Below, piece after piece: positions 49,001 to 61,000 of a stretch of DNA of 64,000 bases. This DNA comes from Calliopum simillimum (lineage: Eukaryota; Arthropoda; Insecta; Diptera; Lauxaniidae). Made by a program: the position numbers and the translations under genes. Below the pieces are notes generated by a model. It was not told the DNA's origin. It saw only the letters and a list, made by a program, of their open reading frames with translations, and searched no databases. Position 1 is the stretch's first letter. The number at the start of each line of letters is the position of its first letter. The DNA is taken from NCBI GenBank assembly GCA_951812925.1, contig OX638370.1:115954897-116018896 (forward strand). The letters are read 5' to 3'.

Positions 49001-52000
49001 GAAACGCATAAAAAACACAAAAAAATGATAATTTTGTTTTTAATATATGAAGTTCTGACATCCAAGGGAAACCTTATGGTGAAAAAAAGCCCGAAAAACA
49101 AATGACGCAGAAACTGTTGTTGCAAAAAACTTTTATGTTACAAGGAAGTTGTATTCCACGAAACTTGAATTATTTAAAATTCTAAAATTGGAATTGTAGA
49201 AATTTTTGAAGAATTTGTCCAACAAATATGTTATTGCAAGAATTGATAGAGAAAGGTTAAAATAAATTTCGAGTATATATAGGATACCGATGGGTCCACT
49301 GCTTTTGAATGAAAAAACGTTGAAAATAATTTCTGGGCATGATAAGGGCCACAAGCCCCCTATCTGAAAAAGTACGTTAAATCGATAAGGAAATTAAACG
49401 AGATTAAGTCGGGGAGCTCTTCGATCCTTTAGTGACTCTTTCGATCAGAAAAGATGGAAATAAATTTTGAAAACACCTTTGTGCAAAACCACTGTGCAAA
49501 CAAAACTTTCATAAAGTGAACATCCGGCAAAGCAGCAATCAAAAATTGTTAGCTTAACATAAAACAAACATTTGGCAATGGTCTTGAGTAAAGTTTTTTG
49601 CCAACTTATTGTTGGAAAGCATTGGTGAATATTAAAACAAAGATATTGATTTTATCGCACAAATTTGCCCCAAAGTGACTATTTATGGCAGTCAATTCTC
49701 AGTACATATTTGTTGTGTTAATACATAACCAACATAAATGTTAAGACTGTAAGTGATATCTTTATAGAAAAATCTCATATACACTAGACTGGCTCAGATT
49801 TGTATGGAAAAAATTAAAGTTACTTGTAATTTCATTTTCCAAAAGTTTGATTTTGATGTAAATAAGCTCCATGTAAAATTGTTGCATTTAAGGAAACATT
49901 TGACGGACCGAAAAATACTCCTCAATATAGGAATTTAGGTAAACCTGTTATATGTCACATCCCCAGGTGATATGGCACCCCTTTTAATTTCAATACTTGC
50001 AGCTTTCAAAGCAGTCAAATATGGACAAAATTTAATTCAGTTGCTCGAAAGACTTTGTGGTGAAAAGCTCGTTTAACTGCAGTATCTATAATTAATTGTG
50101 TGCGAGGTTTAAAAAAAAAAATCGGAACAGATTTTTTTTCCTGAAAAAACTTTGAGAGACAGACAGCGGGGAGTATTTGATGCAGTTATATGGTTCACAT
50201 ATCAAAATTAACAGAATTGTATGTGATTTCATTATTGGTTGGATACGAGTGCGAGTGAACATGTTTATTTTTCGTGTCATTTTTATTCGGTGTACACCAA
50301 AAAGGAGAAATGGCACCCAAATACTGAAGGTAATATGGTTCGGGTGGCACTTCTTCCCGTGCATGTTATTAGATATATACGAGTACAAATATAAAGCCTT
50401 GAACTTACAGTCACTCTAGAATTGCATTCAGGTAGGATCTTCAATCATTCGTTTTTAATTTTTACCTGATTTGATGTTTTCGCTAATATTTTAGAAAACT
50501 CTATGGAAACCCTGAATACAAGTGACATCACACCAGAGTACCCACGACTTCCAAAATCTCTAAACCGAAAAAAAGAAAATAAACGGCAAGAATTCTAATG
50601 TTTTCTGAAAATGTGGTGCAGCAGAAAAACAAAAACTTGAAGCTCAAAACACAACCAATGCCAATGTAAGGTGGTTCCAAAGACGAGGGCTTTAAACGAA
50701 ATGTACTCACTAGTTATGCTTCTTCCGATGAAGGACATGAAAATATTTACATCCAAGAAGAATCTGATAGGTGCGTTGAATATGGAGAAGAATATGCACA
50801 AACCACTAAACCGGACGATTGGATTCAATGCGTAGTGTGCCGCATTTGGTCAAATAAAACATGTACATCTTATACGAAAACATGCAACAATTCTGGCAAC
50901 AAAATTAAAAAATTTTTATAATTTCGGTTTTATACATAGAAGTTCAACCAAAAAAGGTGCCATTTCTCCCAAGTTTACCCTGCATCAAAATTAAAGAGTT
51001 GGTACTCGGCGAACGAAATTCTGAACAACTTTAGTTTTCGAACCAGTCTAGTACCTATACATATCTATTTATAAAAAGCGATTAATATCTCCCCGCGACT
51101 TACCTTCATCGACGAGTACAACTTCAACGACTGCATTCAATGGAATATCAATCTTATGCGTGCACATGCAATTTGGTCCACAATTTGCTGGACGATTATC
51201 ACCATTACAGAATTGCTCCGGATTGATTTCATTATATTGTGAGGTAAGCGGCGCTGGTGCAGACAAATATGAAATCTCATCAATGAGCGATATAACATGA
51301 TCACCGGTGGGAGCAACTAAAAATTGAAAACAAATTTCATTATTAATTCAATTCATCATATGTTACATCACATAAAACTTACCCAAGAAACGATTATAGG
51401 TGTTCGGTTGGAAAAGTTCCTCCGGACGATACACGTAGAAACGGAATGGCAAGAAAATTTTCACATCGGGTTTCTCCGCCAAAAGACCACGATCAATTTC
51501 TAGCGCGCTCTTCAATTGACTGACGCAAATGGCATCGCTTCGTTGACGATTACATTGAGCGTCCAAGGGATTCATAACCTTGTTGTTGTTATTGTTTTTG
51601 TTTTATTTTTAATTTTGATTTTATTTACAATTCGCATGTAGTTTGTTCGGAATTGTTGGTAGGATGTGTGTGTGTTGGTAAAGTGTTTTGTTTTTATTTA
51701 CATTTGGAAAACACGGTTATAAAGGTGTTTTTTTTTTGAAATTTAATTAAATAAACCAGTTGTTTTTGGTGATGATTTTTTTGTTGTTGTTTTACAATTA
51801 CAGTTTTTTTTTTTTATACAAATTTTGATTTGGTTGTTTTGCAGGTTGATTTGTTGAAATTTTTTTTGTTGGTTTTTTTTGCGAAAAAAAGAAATTAAAA
51901 TTTTGTGTTAAAGTAAACGGTTTAATTAAAGGTACTATTTTTTTATATACAAATATACATAAGCATATATACAAGTTATTAGAAGATATTTTTATAATTT

Positions 52001-55000
52001 TTTGTTTTGTTTATAAATTTTTAATTCACAATATATGTATAAGGTACTTACCATGGCAATTTTTCATATAATTTATTCGTTTATATTAAAAAATAATAAT
52101 AAAGTCTGCTTCTTGCTCTTTGAAAATTTTGAAAATAAACATTGCATATTGTTGAGAAATGTCCGTAGTCGATTTCTAAGCCTCAGCACATAAATAATGA
52201 TCCTTTTAAGTACAACCAAATGAATTGTTCCGGAAAGAGCGAAAATAATTTTTTGGAAAAAATTTTTTCCGAATTTATTGGAAAAGGTCGAAATAACGAA
52301 AAATAGAAAACAAATTGTGAACATGAAGCTAAAATTTGTTTGGGATTAAGTATTTTAAAGGAAAAGACGAAAATAAGTTTTAACTCGAACGGAATAAAAA
52401 ATATTTTATTTCATCAATTGAAATGGTCGAAAATACTTAAATTTCAGAGTTTTTAAAAGAAAACTTTATTGTGCCTATCGACAGGAAAAAGCTGAATATG
52501 TATTAAGTACATGACCTTATGTATATATTGATTGGAAAAGGTTGAAAAGAGATTCTGGGCCCATTTCCAAACCATTTTTAGCAATAGAAAATTTATTGCA
52601 TCCGTTGAACGGGAAAAGCGGCAATCTCGTGTTAATTATTCAGAAAAACAATAGTTATTAAGGAAATGGCAAATATGAACAGTATCAAGGTTGCTCAAGA
52701 GCGGTAAATAATAATTTTAGCGATAAAATTTATTTAAAAATCTTCGTTTCAGAAGCGATAGGCTGAATAACGCATCAAAATTGGATCTAGTGAAGACTGG
52801 AAATATAAGTTCTGAATCTCGAACACTTTGCTGCTAAACAATCTTTTCATGAATTGGTCAGAATTCTTATCGGATGATGGCATTCAAAATCTGCACAAGA
52901 TCTGCACATAAATAGAAATTGCGACCTGGACTACCTTTCAACAATAAAATATGTGCGCATATCAATTTAAACCATAAATATATTCCTATATGCATAACAA
53001 TGTATTGAAAATTCCACCATTAGGCTTTTCGTGGCAATGCAATTAAATGCATTTGCTTCGAAACATGCAACATGGCCACAAACATAACACCCAACGCACG
53101 CCAGTTAAACGGCGGCAGCATATCATATTGATTTTAATGTATTGCATATGGACTTACCACACCCTGTGGAATGCCCACATCGTAAGTCGGTGGCGCTGAT
53201 GCTGGTTGATAGGGACCGCGTGCATAACGCAGTATGCCCAATTGTTGTGCACGACGGATGCCACATTCGCCGAGACCTCTTAATTGAATCCAATATGCGC
53301 CAGCGGGTTGATCAGCGGTGATAACAAAGTCATAACGTTCGCCTGTAAATGTGTTAAGAATTAGAAGTGATCTGTGATTGGTATGTGTATGTATCAATGT
53401 GTGAAATATGAGCAATACATAGTGAGTGGTTCTATCTTGTGTTCGAATGGAAGGAATATTGAGTAACAATGGCAGCAAGTTTAACGTGTTTGCCAACAAC
53501 AAAAATAGATTGTATGCAAAAACACTCCACTGTTGTCATGAACTAAAATTAAATGTTTAATTTGGAATTTATTTTTGTTTAACACTTGTTAAACTTGACC
53601 ATGAATTTTGAAATGTTTTTTTTTGTTTTTGGTTTTATCTTATGACTCGAGCACTACCGTTTCGGGTGGCGGTAGCATACAATTCAAATGGCTTGCAATG
53701 GCTAAGTGAAGTCATTAAAATTCTTTGTTAATTAATTTAATGCTTAATTTTTAACTTTTAATGACATAATACTCCACTATTTCAGTTAAAATGGACAATT
53801 TGCAAAAGTTTTTTTTTGTTTTTTGAATTGTTATTGTTGTTATTGCCTGGTTTTGCAGAACTAACCCACTTTTTTTAAATTTTTTGTTCAAACTCCAATC
53901 AAGGTCGTTTAAGAATTATTAAATTAATTGCAAAAATTTGTTTAGTTTTGCGCTTAAGAATGTTCTGCATAGTAAATGTAACAAACTGGTTCGTTTGGTT
54001 TATTGCACTTTCAGCAAGATCATGTCAATTACTAAAAGACTTCATATGGTCAAAATCACAAAAAAGTAAACCAGGGAAAATTTTTTTTTTTCAAGATTTT
54101 TAAAATTTTTTTTTGCATGTGTCGAAAGATCATGTTTTGTACTATCTAGCGTTAGAAGACATTTCTATATATGTGGAATAAAGTGTCACTTCCATTGGTT
54201 TTTCCAAGTGAACAAAACTTAAAAAAAAAAAAATAGAAAAAATTCAGAGCTCTGGAAAAAAGGTAAGAACCGCTAAATTCAATTCACGTGGTGTTTTATT
54301 GTAGCTAGTTATGTAAAATAATACAATTATATAAATAAATATATAATAAAATGCAAAAAAAAATGTTTTGGTAAGCCGATTTTAAGGGAATGAAAACAGC
54401 CGCAATTTAAAGGTATCGTGGCAGATACAAAAAAGGAAAAAGTTTTTAATGGCGCTTTAACCGCGATCTAATTTAACGGCAATTCCATTTCTGACGAACA
54501 GACTGTGGATAATACATCCTGACTACAATTAAGTTTTAGCAATTTTTTGAAGCCTTCTTTCTCTAAAAGACCATAATATATGTGTTACGTGACAGAGATT
54601 TGTCGCAGTAAATTTTATATTTCGTTTTTTGATTTCAATCGCCAATTTGTCGCGCAGGATCGCCTCACCCAGGCTGAAATGAACAAAGATTACACCGAAA
54701 AGCTCAAAAAAGTTGTAACATTTGAGCAATACAAGAAGAAAAGTGCTGCTGCCATGCGATTGTATAACTTAATAAGTGAAAAAGTGGGCGTGGCACTTAT
54801 TTAATTTCATCTTTTTTCCACCCACCGTATGGTATTTATGTTCGCCATCCTTCCATTAATTTTCATCAAAATCGCTTGCATAGTTTGTGAGATATGTATT
54901 AAACTCTAAAACCATGAAATCATTAATCCTGTGTATGGCGTTGAAAAACCCCTTTTTTGTAATGGCCTATATCTCGTAAGAAAGTAATACAATCTAAAAA

Positions 55001-58000
55001 TAGCGTCAGTATAGCTTCTCGAAAATACATTTGGCTATCCAAATCCATTAAAAAAAAATCAATGATACCCTTTTCTGCTTTTGTAATGTAGCTTTAAGTA
55101 GAACCCAAAACAGTGATTTTTTCATTTTTAAGCAAGGATAACTCAGGATCCAGACGTGATAAAAAAAACCAAACTCAGATTCGTAATAAGCAGATCTAAG
55201 TCCATCATAAACGGCTATAAAAAAACTAGGACGGAAAACCATGGAAGGCCTGGATGGGGTGTAGGGGATTTAAAAAAAATGGACCATCGCAGATTCTGCC
55301 ATCATCCTATTTTTAGTAACTTGGAGTCCTACCAATAAGAATCTAGGCTCAGATTGCGGTTCTCATATATTTTATACTCAAGTCCGTTTGGCGCCTAACC
55401 TTATGAGAAACTTGGGTAAACTGAAGCTTAAGGGAGGTTTAACGAAGAAGGCATACATGATTTAATGCTCTTTTTTTCATTATGCTTGTTGTTACGAACA
55501 TTCACAAGGGTATGAATACATTTTTTTATACAATTTTTCAGACGGTGTTGCGTGGAAATTTTTGTATGTCACGTGGCAGAGACAATGCTTTTGCTCTTAA
55601 ATTATTTCCACATAAGGTTAATAGACCATCATGAATGCAGTTCTCTTTATTCATCTTTCATTTCTAGCACTTAAAAATTTGTGATCGATCGGTTGGGTAG
55701 AAGCGCAGAATTTTCGATGAATGTATTTGTACCTCAAAAATGACTTCCAAATTTGTGTCACGTGGCAGAGAAGTTTGACTGCTAATATCACGAAAGCCAC
55801 ACAATTTACAATAATTCTTTTTTCGAAGGAAATGTGTATCTCAAGAAGCTTAATAATATAAAATTCTTAAATCATGAACATTTCACTTATCTAACATAGA
55901 TATGACCAAAAAACAGCGAACGAATGTCACGTGCCAGATTTTGAGATTGACCATATTAATTAAATATTCTTCATAACGAAATATGAGAAAAGTTTATTTG
56001 GAAATTTTTTTACAAAAATCTTATTTTTAGAAGTTTTTTAAAAAAATTTGTGACAAAAACTTGTCACATAAATTTTTTTTATTGTAATAATGATGCATTC
56101 TGATTAAGCATTAAAAAGTTCATAGAAAGTATTGTCTTGTATTGCCTGTGATATTATTATGAAATTTTTTACCAAAAATTGGCTCAAAACGGTCTCTTTA
56201 AGAGGTTTGGAGATAACTCTGGTCATGTCTAAATTTATTTTCGATTCATGCAATAAATTTTTTTTACAGAAATGGAGCCAAAATGGTCGGAAACTTCACT
56301 GGTCATATCCAAAATATATTTTCGACCTTTTCTAAGATGCAGTACATTTTTTTTCTTTAATGGGCCCAAAACGTTCATATTGTATCCCCCAGCTCTATAG
56401 ATAAGCATGTACAATAATTTCTTATATTTCAGTCACAGGGTCTGTTTTGAAGGTCTGATTAAAAACAGTACTTGTTCAAAACACTTACTTTGTGCTTATA
56501 GTCTGCTTCACTACCTTTCCGAAATAGGTCAGAACATGAAAATTGTTCAAGAAATATCCAAGGTGTGAACAAATTTGAGAAGCAGTATCGATCGATTGTA
56601 TATTTTAAAATGTTCAAAAAATTATATTTCCGAAACTGTTAGAGACGCCATCTTGAATTTAAGTGCATATGAAAGGTAATTTTGTTTTCTTTTCATGAAA
56701 AATAACTTGAAATATCAAAAAAGTACGCCATGTAGCGATTTTTGTAATCTTAGTTCTAAAAGCGTACTAAAATTATTACTTTTGGCAAACACAAGAAAAC
56801 TTTCTTTATGCCATTATTTACTGAAAAACATCGGAAAAATTGTTTTTTCTGATTAGAAAAAAAGCTATGTACTAAACTTGAGAGATGGTCAATCAAAATC
56901 TGGTTAAGCTAAGCAGGGAAATTAGATAGTGCCGAAATTTTGAGTCATTCTGACACAGACTCAAAAGTTAAAAGGACTCTCAGAAACTTATGAAGATTAT
57001 GTTCTTGTAAAAATTTTCGAGGATAATATCATCATTTTTTTTTTGCAGTATTGATAATATTTGCTTCTTTAAATCGAGCTTTTTACGTGTTTCAATTACG
57101 CGGTCGGAAAAACGATTTTGAACTCAAAAGCAAAACATCTTTTCAAAAAATTGTATACGGCAAAAAATGCTGCAATGTCCAAGAATTACGTGTGAATTTT
57201 TTGAATCTTCTGAAATTTGGAAATAATTCACACGTTATCCTAGGACAATTCTGGGCATTTTTTGACGTATACGTTCGTTTGTCAAGATGACTTCTGTTTT
57301 GATTCATACAAATCAAACCAGTTTATTGGTCAGATACTCAATTGCTTTTTTAACTGTATATCTAATTCAATATCTGAGCATATTGACACATCTTTAACTA
57401 TTTGTGGTCTATGATTCTTCTCCATTCCTATATGGTACAATTTATATGGGAAGCACTTTATCTGATAATCTTCAACTTTTACAAAAGATGAATCATGTCT
57501 CATATTTCAACGCCTTTGCAATGTGGTGGTTAACCCACTAACTGAATCTCTAACTCTATAACTCATACTTTATAATGCCACATATTTTACTCTCATTTTC
57601 TAACGACGACTCATAATCATTTGATAACCACCCATTTAAAGTGGATCGATGCAAGCAACTTTTTTGTTTTATTGATAGAATCAGTGGAAGAAAAAAAAAC
57701 ACATTGCGGTTGCATTGTTGTTGTTGGCGGTTACCTATTTTCTATAGACAACAACGATCTATATCTTATGTTGCATTTATTTTATTTAATAATTTTTTTT
57801 GTTTTATTTTTCACTTTTGCTTTTATTGTAGTTATTAGATATTGGTATTATTGTTGCCTTTAGTGTTGTGGCTGTTGTTGTTGCTTCTACTAGTGTTGTT
57901 GTTTTTGTTTTTTTTATTGTGAGGAAATCGTGCTGATGAATAATGCAATTTGTTAATGCAATTGGTGCAATTTTCACTATGCTGCCACATATTATTTAAA

Positions 58001-61000
58001 CGTACAACAGCGATACAACAACAACAACAATATGTTTCAATTGTTGTTCATCGATTGGGTTTGTTGAGGTGCTATGTTGTTAACAAGCTTTCCTGCTGCG
58101 TCAATACAAACACACATATGACACACATCGTGCATTATTGCTATTTTGCGTTGGGGTTTACGATTTTCCATTTGAAATGTTGCATTCAATTGACAACATT
58201 TTACTAAACGGATTTTTATTTGTTGTCATTGACGCCCTGAGCAGTGTTGACATGAGAAAACAGGGTGTTTTGTGTGAAGTAGTTGGGTGGACTTGGCTTC
58301 CTCAAACTGAAAATTTAAGTTTCTTTAAGAAATCTGGAAAAAAGTTCACATCAAAATTTCAAAAGAATCGATAAATTTATATAGGGAATAAAAATAAAAC
58401 TCGATTTTTACCCCTGAAATGTGTTTTTCAAGAGCTTCCGATGACCCATTAAAATTTTTACAGACTTAGGCTTATAAAATTTAAGATGCTGATAAATAAA
58501 ATAAATAAATAAATTATTGTGTGGACCGATTTTCCCTTTCTTTCATGATTTTCAGGCGTGAATAACTCGAAATGAATGAATTTTCAAGGCATGGTTAGTA
58601 GGGAGACCTTGTTTTTTGTATCCTGAAAAATATTTTCTTCACGGATAAAAAATTTTTTGTGCATGCGCAATATGATTTTTTTTTTCATTTACATTTGTTT
58701 CTCTACTTTTCATATCGTGGGCCCGTAATTTTTTGTATCACCCGGTCTCAAAATGTTCGTTGAAGTTTCCTTTCAGAGTCGAGACTTCCATATTGCCCTC
58801 GATATGACTGCTCGATATGACTGATGCGCGGGAATGTGGGATTTCGGATGTATCCAATATTTTTGGACTTTTATCGCTATTTTAGTTTTTTATCGATTCT
58901 TTTGGACTTTACCGATATTTTGGATATTTTTCGATACATTTGACTTTTCGATGTTTCTCAGCTTTTTTGGACTTTCAGCAATATTTTAGATGTTTTTCAA
59001 TAGTTTTGTACTTTCAGATATTTTTCGATACTTTTCAACTTTCACCGACATTTTGGACTTCTATCGATATTTTAGGTTTTTCTCGATTTTTTTGGAATTT
59101 TACCGATATTTAAGATGTTTTTTGATACTTTTGAGCTTTTACCGATATTTTGGATGTTTATGTTATTTTGGACTTTTATAGATATTTTTGTGGCTTTACG
59201 ATACTTTTCAACTTTTGCCGATATTTTAGACTTATACAACACTTTTGGACTTTTATCGCTATTTTAGGTTATCGGTATTTAGGACTTTTATACATGTTGA
59301 TGTTTTTCGATACCTTTGGACTTTAATCGATATTTTGGATGTATCAAATAATTTTGGACTTTTATCGATATTTTTGATGTTTCACGATACTTTTGTACTT
59401 TTATAGATATTTTGAAGGTTTTTCGATACTTTTGAACTTTTACCGATATTTTGGATAAAAATTTAATTATTTTTATTTATGTTTTTTTTTTTGCATCCGT
59501 AAAAGTGGACGAATCCTGTCAATACTCAATGTTCTGGTATCCTTATATACAAAACGTATCTTTTTTCCAGCGAATAGCCCAAATTAGGTCACAGGCGATA
59601 CAAGTTTGTGAAAATGGACAACAAATTGAGAGGAAAAAATTTTAAATGAGAAAACAAGAAAACATTTTTTAGACAGTTTTCTGGACCGTTTAGATGCTAT
59701 GGCCAAATCCTCAAAAAGGAGTTTTTCAAACAGCCTAAAAATGTAATCAAAGGGCTAGGAAGAAATCGTTATTTGAGTGAAAAATTTTTTTTAGTTTACG
59801 TGTATTGCGCAAGATTTCTCTTAATCATCAAGAATGTTGGAAAAAATTTCACTCTAAAAAAGACCACTAAATTTGGAAAGTATAAAAAAGTGTTGATAGA
59901 GTCAAACAAATTAAAGAAGGGGGGAAAATTTTGTTCAAAAAACCCAATTCGTTTTGAGCCACTTTGCGCCCTAAAATCTGAACGATCAATATTCATTCTA
60001 TAACTGATTTGGTTACAAAGAAGAGAAACAAAAAAACCCACACATAGCACATACAATTTGCTGCATCACCCTGTTCTGTTCGACGAAATGAAATCAATAA
60101 ATTTTCATCAAAACACTTGAAATGCAAAAAAGCCGACAGCACAACAACAAGTGCAACACCAATTACAACAACAACATGCTTACTATGTAACATATTTACA
60201 TACGATACCACACACCCCACCACACACTCAAATCAATTGTGAACTCAACTTACCGGAGAATGAAATAATCGTATTCACTTGAACCGGATGCACTGGCTCA
60301 CCATCTGTTGCAATAACAGTCATGCCGTGTCCTTCAATTGTCACCTGTGCCGGACAAACTGAAGCAAATGCATTTATCATACGGAAACGATAACGACGTC
60401 CTGGTGTTATTGTGAATATTTCCAGTGGTGTATTTGTCATAAAACCAGTATTTGGATCACGGAATTGACCTTTACCATTGATAAGCACAGATTCGGGGTC
60501 TTGACCAGTGTTGACGGCCAAACGACCGGGATAACGTTCAGCGGCATCTTCATGCAACCAATCGCTGATAAGCATAATGTGTGTCGTCAAATCGAAATCA
60601 TAAAGATGTGAATTTGGATCACGTGAGGGCGGTTGGCGCACAACAATGCTACCGTAGAGACCATCCAGCTTTTGTAGACCAGTGTGTGCGTGCCAGAAAT
60701 GTGTGCCAGAGTTGCCAGTCCATTGATATCTGTGGGCGTTGTTATATTAGAAATTTAGTAATTTATTTTGTTGGTCAAATTCATACACTGTAACTTATTA
60801 TTTTACCTGAAAGTATTACCCTGCTGTATGGGACACTGCGTTACAAATGGCACACCATCATAGTATTGTGAGCCGCGTTGCCAGATACCATGCCAGTGAA
60901 TGGTCACTTCCATACCTTCCATATGATTTTCAACATCAATCACAACTTTGTCATTTTCGCAGACTTGTATACTGGGACCGGGTATCATACGATTTGCTGT

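Larger units (their letters stand above)
53343..60253. other. 6.9-kb Laccase2 intron
   Basis: Holds the 'tgtcacgtggcagag' motif group (54583-55938), a loosely duplicated ~115-bp block near 56150-56335, (TTG)n tracts near 57715-57915 and the minisatellite 58849-59455. Open frames such as 54580-54804 and 57051-57290 have no recognisable similarity and no splice or coding support. Confidence 0.5.

Noticed and set aside
54580..54804. 74-codon plus frame with a helical look
   Set aside because: No similarity I can name; it ends in a 'gtgggcgtggcac' repeat word and lies in an intron on the other strand.
58990..59181. Phe/Tyr-rich repetitive peptide
   Set aside because: Direct translation of the 41-bp minisatellite.
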